Below are positions 1 through 11,560 of a stretch of DNA of 64,000 nucleotides, in pieces. Position 1 is the first letter of the stretch. Each line of letters opens with the position of its first letter. The position numbers and the translations under genes were made by a program. Origin of the DNA: Mya arenaria (taxonomy: Eukaryota > Mollusca > Bivalvia > Myida > Myidae); the NCBI RefSeq assembly GCF_026914265.1, contig NC_069130.1, positions 75,809,070-75,873,069 of the forward strand, read 5' to 3'. The notes beneath the pieces were generated by a model that was not told the DNA's origin, did no database searches, and worked only from the letters and a program-made list of their open reading frames with translations.

Positions 1-866
1 ACGTGGCGTTGAGAAGTGTTAATTAACGATTATTAAGGTAGCTGTCAGTTTCCTGAAGGATATTTCTTTGTTCTTGTCCTATAAATATATAATTCTAGTC
101 AGTTTTATTGATATCATTCAAACTCGACCTGTAATCTACAACTTACTCAATTCGTACTCAAAACAAAGTTTGATCCTTGAAAATTATGCTATGCACATGT
201 GAAATGTTTTAGACGATAGTGTCACTTTATTTGCAAAACTCTTAATTTCGAATGCACTTGTTTAACTTGAAAAAACGAACGGAGCTTCTTGTTTAACTCT
301 TCTTAGAACCATGACAGCCCTTTCGCAGATATGTTTTGATATCAATAAATAAACTTATTAAAAATGCTTTAATAAACACTCAATATTCCAGACTATTCCC
401 CGCGATAGAAGCATAACCCCACCGCGTTCATTTCTATAAAACCCCGCGTTCCACCGCGTCGAGTCAACGTTATACGTGGCGTTGAGAAGTGTTAATTAAC
501 GATTATTAAGGTAGCTGTCAGTTTCCTGAAGGATATTTCTTTGTTCTTGTCCTATAAATATATAATTCTAGTCAGTTTTATTGATATCATTCAAACTCGA
601 CCTGTAATCTACAACTTACTCAATTCGTACTCAAAACAAAGTTTGATCCTTGAAAATTATGCTATGCACATGTGAAATGTTTTAGACGATAGTGTCACTT
701 TATTTGCAAAACTCTTAATTTCGAATGCACTTGTTTAACTTGAAAAAACGAACGGAGCTTCTTGTTTAACTCTTCTTAGAACCATGACAGCCCTTTCGCA
801 GGTATGTTTTGATATCAATAAATAAACTTATTAAAAATGCTTTAATAAACACTCAATATTCTAGCC
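1..866. repeat. Direct tandem duplication, 473-bp period
   Basis: Positions 1-390 recur at 474-863 with essentially one base change that I can see. The 83-bp spacer is GC-richer, contains several 'ccgcg' motifs and carries TATAAAA at about 433-439, about 40 bp before the second copy. Each copy holds AATAAA-type motifs near its end. No coding potential is visible. It could be a recent tandem duplication, an LTR-like pair or a collapsed or expanded assembly unit. Confidence 0.85.
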
Positions 867-1090
867 ACATAATTATCAAGTTTCGGGGATGAGATTGTTT
901 ACCCTCGCAATCGGGTAAAAATCCATTCTGCGAGCACGGTTCAATTAAGTCAAGTCAGGGGAAATATCGTTTATTAACTTAAACCATAATGTATGACACA
1001 TGTGGTATATACAATATACATACATGGCGGTAGATACATGTTTAAATGTATCGAAGAGTCATGCATTTGACTTGGAATCTAATTAACTAG
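867..1090. other. Short AT-rich stretch
   Basis: I see no gene, repeat array or RNA here. Confidence 0.5.
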
Positions 1091-1107
1091 CACACACACA
1101 CACACAC

Positions 1108-1179
<72 letters not shown>

Positions 1180-1246
1180 GCACGCACGCACTCACGCACG
1201 CACGCACGCACGCACGCACGCGCACACGCACACACACGCACAAACA
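1091..1246. repeat. CA/CG/GCAC microsatellite
   Basis: A CA dinucleotide run with CG and CGCA interruptions. Open frames on the minus strand that read as alternating Cys/Val or Arg/Ala are products of this repeat and not genes. Confidence 0.97.
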
Positions 1247-3290
1247 CGAGTCGAGCGCTGTAGCAGCAGATGAAGGTGATGATAACGCGCACAACCCGAT
1301 TTAATACGATGAGACAATCTCGCTCGAGGTGGCACCGCGATTTTTTTTCCAAAAAAACGTGTCGATGGTAGAGTAGCTATCTTTGGAAATTAGAGAAACA
1401 GTTATTAGCTGCATGTTTGAGAAATGCATGAATGTATGTTGATGCTTAAGTTATATGTTAGCATGGATACGCATATATTGGTTTTAAAACAAAAAGTGTA
1501 CGTATACTTGCACGCTTATATGCAGTTAAATTCAAAAGTCATTTTCGATTTTCCTTTCGCTTTAAACATGTACTTGTAATTACGTGTAGACAAATTGTTT
1601 TCATTTTTGTACGTTGTGTGCTGGTCAAGGGAGATCACTGCGTATGAGATGGGATTGTATCTGTAGTTTGTATTGGCATTATATTGTAAGTTCCCCTGTT
1701 AATTGCTTGGCCAGTCTTTAGTTGTCCGTCCTCGTCAACGATTTCCTAATACAACCACCTGGCCAATATTGATGTGCCCCGGTGTTGTGACACTGACTGT
1801 ACATTTATATTAAGTGAAAGTGTTATTATCAAAGTACTCACAGTTGTCATGTCAAATTTGTTGTTGTCCGTGATGGGGTAACTTAATTTTAAACCCAATT
1901 ATAGACACGAGTTTACTTTGTAGAATTACCCCACCCGGCATTTCGTTTACTGTTTCCTGCTAATCCAACGTATATTCCGATTTAGAACATGCAAGCAACT
2001 TAGCTATATTGTGTAACAGACTTATATGACTTCATTTCATAAGCTTCTTACTTTTAAAACATGAGGAATATCACGTAATTTTGTCTGTTTCATAGCAACT
2101 TATTGCAATATCATAGTCAGTCAGCCATCTTGTTTCATTGATTTTTGACATTGACGTCACATCCTTTTACCAAGGTTGCTATAACCGCGAAGTTTAAACT
2201 CTAGAGGTTGATAATTTTACCTTGTATTGTTATTTTGCTTTGCTTTAGCCCTGAAAACTTAATGCGAAAATGTTTATTCTAGCATAACTATCTTAATCGC
2301 CATATTTTCAGCGGTTCTATTTTTAGACCGATCAAAGTTTTACTAGTCGATTCAATTTAAGGCGATCGATCGCATTTTCCTAGATCGATCAGCTGTAGTC
2401 GATGCGCTTTTTTGGTGTCGATCTACGAGTCGATGCAGTAGTCTGCATCACGCATATATAAGGAGCGTAGATTTTTGCTCAGGAGTTCTCCAGTTTTCTT
2501 TCGTGGCGGAAGCCTGCGTTTAACATCTCGGCATTTTTTAAAGTAATTATAGCATAAAAGAATCAAGAAATATTAAAGAACATTAGTTAAATAATAGGTG
2601 GAACCGTTTTACAACGTTTAAGTAATTTATAAGATTTTGCTAAAGTTTTATTAAATTTTATCAATTTAAGGCGCTTGATGGCTGACTGTTTTAGTGTTTG
2701 ATTGACAGGGAAATAAAACTGTTTTAGTCATAAACAATAACAACATTTTAGCCTTTCTCAAAACGACGGTTTTACCATGCATGTTTTCTTGTTGATGTTA
2801 ACATAGTAAACTGAATACATATTTTAACGGTTATTATCGTTTGTGACTTATCACCCGGATGTCAGCCTAAAGTCCGCGCCAGAACTGTAATACACGTAGG
2901 GCCAGAGCTAGCCCACAACAATATCGGTTTAATTAGTCAATTTTGAGAGTTGTTTGTGAATAATTGTGACAACGAAAAGTACAGAAAATTATTCTACAAA
3001 AGATGTCAAAGCCGACAGAATTCATAGAAGTTTATATACATGCAGTTTAAGCGTTTCTTATTGGTCAGTTTTCACACTCTAATAACTTTTATATCTAAAG
3101 ATGTACATAAAAATCATTTCAGCTGTTAAAACCAAGACATGCAGTTGCTAAAGCAAACCTTATAAATATCGACGATTCTTCACCAACTGTAATGAATGGT
3201 TTTCCCATTCATAAAACAATCAAAGTATTTTACAATTCCTACACTATTTGCCCTGCATTTGATTATTTGTGTAAAAGTTTCGCCTGAAAA
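1247..3290. other. Non-coding flank with a candidate promoter
   Basis: No exon is recognisable. The only notable part is the TATA-containing stretch at 2326-2465, described separately. A segment at about 3000-3058 recurs in inverted orientation at about 34277-34335, so a short dispersed repeat is present. Confidence 0.5.
2326..2465 (+). promoter_or_regulatory. Candidate promoter: TCGAT/ATCGAT cluster before a TATA box
   Basis: Seven TCGAT or ATCGAT elements lie within about 110 bp (including gcgatcgatcgc and agatcgatca). The sequence catatataagg follows at about 2452-2462, then a pyrimidine-rich stretch with a possible start site near 2480-2490. No coding exon is obvious downstream before gene A, so the promoter may be inactive or drive a non-coding transcript. 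Confidence 0.3.
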
Positions 3291-4880
3291 AAAAAACATT
3301 TCGTACTGCCAAACCACTTTAGCAGTATGAAGAAAAGCGACTTCAAACAAATTGAATTACTTTTTGTTTAATGACCTCCCTTTCAGTTAAAATCATAACA
3401 TAATTAAACATTCAAATAGGTTTTATCAGTGAATGTCAGCTTAATGAAACTTTCCATGAATTATCTTCAGAACAATATTGCTATTATGTAAGATTGTAAT
3501 TGTATTATTATCAGTGAAATATTCAAGGAGTGTAACCCACATAGTAATAAGACCTTTATTCCATTTTGAGATCTTAAAATGTACTGATATGGGCAACAAT
3601 GTAACCACATATATTATAATAGAAAACAAATGCAACATTATATAATTGTTTCTGTTTTTGTGGTTGATGAAACTTTATGAAATTATGAAATCAAAATGGA
3701 AAATAGCAATATACTTTTTAATGCCAAAATGTGTTAAGTCATTTAAGCATTCGTTTGCACAAACTGAAATTCACTAAAGCTTATGTTCGTTGCCCGCCGC
3801 CAGAAAGACAAAGTCATTCAGAGATAAAGTTGTCAGTGAATTTTCTTCTCTAACGCCGCAAGAAAGCAACCAATTTCAATATGAATTAAATATTTGACCA
3901 ATCCATTGGCTTACTTGTGACATTAGGTCTACGATTGTATTAAAAAACACACTACTGTTTCCCTAAAATAAATAAATAACTATCGTGCGTAAAAAGTTGC
4001 AATGATGCAATCTATCCGTACGCTAGCTTTTGAACGGGTAGTCTACGCCTTCTTGTAACGGCTCAGATATGGGGCTTAATGTATAGACGAAAGGAAAGGA
4101 AACTCTGTCAAACATGGTACAACTAATTTTATAGCGGTTTGACAGTACTCTACAAGTGTGTTAGAAACATGTTTTCTTATTTCTTATTGCAATATATTGC
4201 CCTGTCCATAGTTGTTTTATATCCATTAGTAAAATATCCAAAAGGTCGAGAGCACAGAGTACTGTATTTAAAAAATACATTGTATCATAACGTTTCAAAG
4301 CCATTATCAAATGGTACTTTTAACGATAGTGTATTCAAAACCTCACAATTTCATAATAGCTGGGACAATAGTTGGAGATATGATCATAGTAACCGGTTTA
4401 AAACCCATCCCCAGTGAAATATTTTATTCATTTAGCGTCCAAGACGGTATCACGAACACCGTTTTACTACATTTATATAGACATTTAAATGTTGATGGAA
4501 ACTTCGTCTATTGCCATGTGGCGTTGTAAGTCGCGTTTAATAAGTATCAATGTGTCATGTATACTTGCGACTTTTAACATAATTGTTGTTTAATCCTGGT
4601 GCCATTCATATTCCTATTGAATTATTTGCTCAACTGTGATTAATCAAATGCTTTATTTTCTATTTTGTTCGTGCATTGTTTTTCGAATGTAAACATTGGC
4701 AGTGATTGTCCACTGAAAGTAAAAGTTTAACCACCAACGATAAAAGGATATTGTGTGGTTATTGTATTGTGTGGTAAAGTGTTTTATCTTGATTACTTTG
4801 AAACAATTGCAACCTTCGGGCGATAATTATTAATGAAACATTGCATGCGCGAATCTTCGTATTATAGAACAAGTTCACTA
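3290..4880 (+). repeat. Conserved upstream block of plus-strand receptor genes
   Basis: Parts of this stretch recur upstream of gene D: 3290-3480 matches about 35140-35310, 3510-3650 matches about 37308-37400, and 3960-4700 matches about 37500-37830 plus 38985-39420. Parts also recur at 55440-56300, where no plus-strand gene follows. It marks the 5' flank of a duplicated unit and is where shared enhancer or promoter elements would lie. No exon is seen in it. Confidence 0.7.
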
Positions 4881-4888
4881 CCACCATT

Positions 4889-4898
4889 TATATATAAG
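4889..4898 (+). promoter_or_regulatory. TATA box of gene A
   Basis: The sequence tatatataag sits 45-54 bp before the first ATG of gene A, placing a start site at about 4918-4928. In paralogue D the matching position reads tttatgaatatg, so D lacks a good TATA box. The assignment rests on position and motif only. Confidence 0.5.
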
Positions 4899-4916
4899 AA
4901 GCTTTTGATTATTGCA

Positions 4917-4943
4917 ATGTCGAACATGAACGCGCTAGTGTAA
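4917..4943 (+). promoter_or_regulatory. Upstream ORF overlapping the gene A start codon
   Basis: An eight-codon frame (MSNMNALV) starts at 4917 and ends with TAA at 4941-4943. It shares one base with the presumed receptor ATG at 4943 (TAATG). Stop-start overlap of this kind can permit reinitiation. In gene D the same uORF has lost this stop and runs past the receptor ATG, so the two paralogues may differ in translation. The inference depends on the transcription start lying before 4917. Confidence 0.35.
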
Positions 4944-7900
4944 TGGATAAGTATTGCCAGTATCATTTGATTTCTGGTCTCGGTAAGTTGTTCGGTTGGT
5001 TTTCTAACAGCTGTTATTATATAAGTTGTGTCAATCTTTTACTTTTGTAGTTCTCGCGTTCTTCAAACTTGGATGAGGGTCTGTGGTAAAAGAATGTAAA
5101 GCAGACGGCAAACTAGTAGTTGTGCTAAGAAGCGAAAGTACTTTTATTTCATTTTTTCCGGTGTTTTATTGAAATATATCGGTGGATTATATCTCAATAA
5201 ACTCATCGTTTAAAACACTGAGTTAATCGAAAAAGTAATTTCACTATTTTCTCAAAGTTTAATCGTTTCATTGTTACAATAGTAACATAAACACTTTTAA
5301 TGCCTGGAAGAACATGCAATGCCGTCATTAAATTTCGTATCCAGTATGACGTCATTAGGTTAAAATTGTCCTATTTAATATCAATAAATTGTGCTTTTGT
5401 TAAATTATAGGCATGGAATAAAAAGAAAATTTGTTTATATCGGGTTAAAAATACAAAAGTAAATATTTCGCTTGTTGCGAAGCCACCTGTGTCATATTAC
5501 TTTTGGTGCTCAATCGGTGAAATAATTTGCATATCTTAAACTGAAACAACGAAGTATACTCCATGCAATTGATACATTATTTTGAAATCGTTTTTAGAAC
5601 TCGTCTGAGGACCTTAATGACTAATTAACTCAACAGTCTAAGTGGCAGACGAGCTAAATGACGAGCCTGTTATATTTCGAATTAGCATCGATCTGTATGG
5701 CAATCATCATCACCAATCAGGCATTGCTATTTCACGTGTTGTTGTTTTATTTTAATGTCGGGTTGAATATCGATTCCTGACGTGTGTGTTTTTTCAATTG
5801 CAAACCCCAACTCCTTCGTTGATTAAAATAACGATACTAATATTCCATTCATTCATCATGTGCAATCTCCGTGGATACATTATGGCTCCCATCCGATATT
5901 TCAGCTCTTATTGGTTACTTCTGTGCAGCAGAGAACAAGTATGGAACAATATCTTTGGTCGGGCCAGTTTTTGTGAACAGGGAGGTTACCCTGAAAGTAA
6001 CACAGTTCTACCCTTGGAGATGTGAGGTAGAATGGAAATACATAATGGAAGGTGACACAGAATTTCAAACAATGAATGGGCCAAATGTTACAAGATATTC
6101 GGAGGATGGGTCGTTCTTCTTAAGATGGACGGCTTCAATTGAATACAACAGATCTTCCTTCTACGCCGAATGTTCAACAAACACAACAATTACAACAAGC
6201 ATGATTTCTTTAAATATGAAAGGTATATAACGAGGTTCATTTTAAGATATTAACAATTTTTACATTTCACACTTATTTCTTATGTAAAAATTAAAGTGTT
6301 TAGTACATATTTGTTTAATCAACAATTATTTTTTTTTAATTGGGTTTAATTTGGAGTCTCATGGAATTGAGGTATTGTTTCTATGTATCTGAGCATTTTT
6401 TGGCTATCAATTTAGCATTAACATAAAATAGACAAATGGTTTTGTTATAATATTTTTACGTTATAATTTACAGATATTCCTGGCCAATGTGGCGCTCTCG
6501 TTCCTCTTAGCCCAGTTGTTCGCGACGCCGACGTCAAACTGGGTTATTTTCCGTCTGACGCTGCTTTATGGCCATATGCATTACAGAGACGATTATGGAA
6601 GAAAAACATCGAATATATACAGTTGCACAAAGGCCGTCATTATGAAGAGGAAAAAGTATCTGAATATTTGTACATATTAACTTTATTCCACTTTAATGAA
6701 AGAGACGAGGGATCATATAGTTTAGAGTGCAATACAGTGGATAGCACGGAACCTGTGCAGCTTTATATTTCAGGTACCTTAATTGTAATTCATCAAGAAT
6801 TCCGGCAATTAGTTTATTATGTATGCTTGAAATGAAAACATGAGTCATTTAAGTGTAAAAATAATAATAACTACATAAGCAGTAATGTAAAGTACATTTT
6901 CATCAGGACTTGAAAATGTTTTGTAAAAAATGATTTTAATGAGTTGTGTTGTTTTTCAGAGCGACCGAGTTATCCAGTCCTCGGTCCACAGTACCCCGAC
7001 TATAACACAACAGAATGCATTTATGTGTATGAAGGCTCCGTTGTTTATTGCAAAACTAACAATGGATCAGAACCCGTTAAAGTATTACTTATACTGGGAC
7101 ATGATTCATTTGTTCTTGCTGAAAGCAAACGGAACAGAGGGTTGTACCGAATCAATAACGTCTATCAACAGATGGCTGGACTGTCAAGACGGAATGTGAC
7201 ATGTCAGGTTTCTAATGCAGCCCTTGAAACACCCTATGAAGTGCATGGCATTCTATGTTACGTAGGTACGCAATTAGGATATGCATACTTACAAGCTTTG
7301 ATTCGTTGATTTGTAGAGGTTAAAATTATTGGATCGTATATACTATCGAATGCTGTTAATTCATTGTGTTTGATTTTCAGAGAAAGGAAGCCTGCCTTTT
7401 CTCACAGTTCCAGCATTCCTTCATGGAGAAAGTTCTACATCAATTTGTGAAGTGCGCAATGCTATTCCAGCTCCGGTTATTGAATTTCACATTGACAACG
7501 ACTTGCTAGCAGATGTTCAACAAATCGATTTATTTAATATATCTTCTCATACGTTTACCAGCACAGCAACGATTGCAAACGCTAACAAAACATGGAATGG
7601 AAAGCAAATGTGCTGCACCAGGAAAAGCATGTACAGTTTTGGTTTTACAGATGTGTCAGTATGCAAAAACATTAGTATGAAAGGTAAGTTAAATCTAAAT
7701 TTGATCGTTTTCGAAGTTGAATAAAGTAGATAAATGTTAGAAACGTATGGCATTCTATCGATCTTGTTGAACATGCATTGCATGCAACTTAATAATGAGA
7801 ACAATTAAATAATCAAATATACCAAAACGGTCCAAATGGACATAATAGTTATATAAAATGCACATACATTCGAACTGGTCAATCATTTGAAATTATTAAC

Positions 7901-10834
7901 ATTGTATTATTATAAAAATCCACCTAATTTAAAGGAACTAGCCACCAGATGATCCCAAAATCAGTAGATACAGTATTTCCTCAAAGCAAGCCTAAAATTA
8001 TCAATACGAGCTTATATGATACCGATAATGCATCACTTCACATGATAAAAAATATTTTGTCGCCGTCTCAGCTGAGTTTACTCGTTTAAAATAGCGCACA
8101 GTTGTTTATTGTGTGTGTATTTACCATGTGAAAGTCACGGGAATAGTACACAGATACAATTAAGGACGCTATTTTTTTAATTTACTGGTATTTACGTGGT
8201 AGACAAACTCAGTAGATTTTGAATAGTAAAATACGCAAAAACTGCGAAAGATACATGTGTCGTAAGCGATGTTAAACACCAGTAAATAAACTTCAATGTA
8301 CACAACGAATACAATTTTATGTAAGTTTTTGACAATTTTCTTTTTTGCAAGTATGTTTTCATGTACGTACTCGATCTTATTTTTTGACTTTCGTTCACCT
8401 ACTAAAGCCGACCCTGACTGATATGTTCATCATATATTTCCATATCTTTCACATCTTTCATTTAGGATGGGTTAAGACCATTTAGTATAAATATGTTTTA
8501 ATCTACGTTGAAATGTATAGTATCAGTCGTTTTCTCTTAACATCATTGGCAGTTTTAAGCTCAATGACAGAGGATTTGTATATAACGATTCGAATATTCA
8601 CTTTTAAATAATACCGAAACGAGGCTTCAATTAGTATGTCGTCAATGGCACGATAAATGAAAATGGTATTTTGCCACTTTTCATCCCTTATTTTTTATTA
8701 ACTCTTTTTAGCTGGTTAATAATTCTTGACATTCAGTTTGGTTGAGAGAGCAAGTTCTTTGAAAACAATGGTAAACTCCACACAGCAAACGACTGTGGTT
8801 TATTTTTGTGATTTATACCTTCCAAATAGGAGACAATTTCCAACTTAATGTCTCTTAGCAATGTCAATATATTTAGATGTTTTACGGAGCCAATGCAATC
8901 CGCGGATAACATGAAGACACGTGAATTAAATGAAATAACTACTTTGAATGTGCTTATTAAGAATGTCTTAAGCAAACTGCAAAACTTCATATGCAAATCT
9001 GTATGAAGCTCAACCTAATCTGATTGTTGTTGGCTTTTTTAATTTAAAATCAAAGTACGTTAGTTGGCATTATATTAAATATTAGACATGTAATAAATGC
9101 ATTATATGAAGGAAGAAACAATATAATAATAATACCCTAATAACCAAACAAAAGTACGTGTACAGCGAATGTTATCTTTTTACAGAAGTAACAACCAACC
9201 CTGCATTAGCTGTAACCGAACAGTGGCATTCGATCCTTTACGCCGTAGCTGGAATTCTTCCAGCTTTACTTGGAACGACGTTTATCGTGATTCTCTTTCG
9301 TCGATGCAAACATCATGGTAATTGTTCAGATTGAAAAGTACACATTGCAGTCAATACCAAACGTACTGTTCACAATCATTTAATTAATTGACAATTATTG
9401 TCTAGTTCATTTCTAGGTCGAAACTCAAGTTGAACAATTTGTGATCGCTGTCTTCCGGTTGGCATTGTTTTTACTCAACGAGGGTTGCCTCATTTCTTAT
9501 TTAACTGTGGCAGGAGGCATGCCATTGGTAATCAACTATCAACTTTAAGAAATTTAAGCCTTTAATTAGTGTAGTCTCTCTATATATGTGATCCGTGTGG
9601 CCACTACAATGCTCAAATCAGCACAAACTGTCCCTGCATACAAAAACTGATGATGAAAGTTTGAGAAATTACAACCTATTTGGCAATGTAATGTCAATTA
9701 GCAGGACACTAGATTGAAGGGAAAAGAATTCTGTTAAATTGATATTGCAAAACCAATGTCATCAAATCGATTATACGATGAAAGTCACATGTTAAGCAAC
9801 CAAGAAATCTAATCGGAACGTTCCTGCCATTTTCCTTTTTAAAACAACCTCGGATGTATGCCGGTATATAATAATAATGATAATAATAATAAAACATACG
9901 ATATTGCACACAAATACTCCAAGTTGATGTGCATCAATAATCCTTGGATATATCAGCAATGCAATCAGAGAAATCAACTCATTCTATAATGCTATTCTCG
10001 AATATTGTTCATCTCACCATGTTCACAAGATAAGTAAAATAATTTAATTTTTGACATTCACTTGTGTGCAATTGCATTCAGGTGAGAAGTAAAATGCCGT
10101 CTAGTCCTTAGCAAATTACAAATGTTTTATTTTGTTTTAAGTTCCAAGAAAACCGTAAATACATGATTTATAAAATTATTTATATATTTGATACAGAGTC
10201 TGAAACGATTCTAAGCCGTAGAAGAACTGTCGTTAGAGAGCAACATTTGCATTTGCATGATGTTGTTGAACCTAATTTGGATACAACTGCCCTTCACAAT
10301 CTAGTAAGATTTCTGTTATGTATAACAATCTAATGTAATGAACTATAATAACTATATTGGTGCACCTTAGAATTCCCGATTTAAGTATATCATTGTAACA
10401 TAATGTTAATAAAAAGCGTTTGAACCCGTGAACATGTAATTGGTTCTTGTTTAAAACACTTATTCAAATACATCGTCTCACCCTCTATATAAATGACCCT
10501 TTCGGTTTGGTTAAGAGCAATCACGTGATCAGAACGAGGTGTAATCGTTACACCGATCGTAGCTGAAATTGCTGGTGGCTTTTAACCATGCATTTTGTGC
10601 AAAGTGTTTATATTCATTTTATTGGAAACAGTTTATACACATTTGTAGAGAGGAGTGTCTGCAAGTGCAGTCGAGAACCAACCAGTACCATCACCATTGG
10701 ATATGGAAGAAACCGAAGACCGTTTATACGAAAATGTTAGCCACTACGAAAATGTGGTAACCTTATCCGACCACCGAGACCGTCGAACAAACGAACCCGA
10801 TGCAAATTGTATTTACAATTTCTATGCTATTTGA
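4943..10834 (+). CDS. Gene A: four-Ig transmembrane receptor with tyrosine-motif tail (563 aa)
   Basis: Eight exons join in agreeing phases without a stop: 4943-4982, 5905-6222, 6474-6773, 6960-7265, 7381-7683, 9186-9317, 10197-10303, 10649-10834. All have GT/AG borders. Residues 1-13 (MDKYCQYHLISGL) plus the start of exon 2 form a hydrophobic signal peptide. Residues 14-119, 120-219, 220-321 and 322-422 are four Ig-like domains, one per exon between phase-1 introns, with N-glycosylation sequons. The fourth has the clearest Ig pattern (CEVRNAIPAP then a CC pair). The transmembrane segment is about residues 439-460, followed by basic RRCKHH. The tail carries RLYENVSHYENV (Tyr529, Tyr535). SHYENV fits the ITIM pattern S/I/V/LxYxxV/I/L, and YEN fits a Grb2-type YxN site. 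This is probably a cell-surface recognition receptor; its ligand is unknown. It is near-identical to D from exon 4 through exon 6. Confidence 0.85.
7684..9185 (+). other. Gene A intron 5: site of the missing Ig5 and Ig6 exons
   Basis: This 1.5-kb intron separates the Ig4 and transmembrane exons. Its last part (about 8700-9180) matches the B intron between Ig6 and the transmembrane exon. The first part contains nothing like the Ig5 and Ig6 exons of B. I see no coding sequence. The same intron in D (42378-43872) is near-identical, so the loss (or never-gained state) predates the A/D split. Confidence 0.7.
9806..9893. mobile_element. MITE terminus with ATA microsatellite (gene A intron 6)
   Basis: The sequence around cggaacgttcctgccatttt and aacaacctcggatgta matches one end of an inverted-repeat element seen complete at 57121-57467. 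An imperfect ATA/ATG trinucleotide run follows. Only one terminus is recognisable. Confidence 0.55.
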
Positions 10835-10934
10835 GTATCCTATCTTAATATTTACTATGTAGTCAGATTTTAGTGTTTTGGAATTATCATAATCATTATT
10901 GTTTCGCTTACAATTTCAGTGCTGTTTTTTGTTA

Positions 10935-11560
10935 GAATTTGTGTGTGTCATATATGTATATATGTATTGTTCTTAACTGTGTGTTGTCGTATGTAGCTAT
11001 ATTAGTTTTGCAGTTGTACATGTGTATATGTAAATCACAACGCTACTTGTAATTTATGTCTTATAACTTCAGTCTGTATAGTGTATGTTGAGTTATTGTT
11101 TGTTGCCGTATGTGGCTTTGACTGTGTTGCAGATATAAACATGTATATGTAAACCAAACTGCTTCTTGTAATACATGTCTAAGAAGTTTGGTCTAAATAC
11201 TGTATGTTGAGTTATTACAGACAGAGCCTTTCAAATATCGGTTTCATTTATTCAGTTGTTAGCTGGACGCTGTGCGATGTACGTATGCTAATATACTCAT
11301 GTGCCTTAAATGGTGTTGTTCCTTTAATGGTTCCTTTAATGGTGAATAAGATATTGCTGATACAAAGTTATTTACACTATTAGAAATATATTCACCAATT
11401 AGTACATCTTTGCAGATAGACACCTTAACCACTGGACCTCGTGCTTACACGTCATTCCAAACTTGTATTTGTAGACTTGCTAATATTTAAGTGTTAGATT
11501 GGTGTTTAGGTATTTTTGTTTCGTATCTGGAAAGAATCAGCATTGTTATTTCGTTTGTAT
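10935..11560. repeat. Left arm of inverted 3'-flank repeat (gene A side)
   Basis: About 10935-11440 matches the reverse complement of about 15240-15660, the 3' flank of B. Matched phrases include gttgagttattacagacaga, facing tctgtctgtaataactcaac. It also contains a tandem near-duplicate: about 10978-11105 and 11106-11220 share the order of gttg..gtatgt, tttgcag, cttcttgtaat and tgttgagttatt. The inverted arrangement means A and B arose by inverted duplication that included their 3' flanks. Confidence 0.75.

Noticed and set aside
1079-1352. Cys/Val-rich minus-strand frames
   Set aside because: They come from the CA/CG microsatellite.
11405-11440. tRNA gene
   Set aside because: Only a D-arm-like 5' portion; no B box, acceptor stem or anticodon stem.
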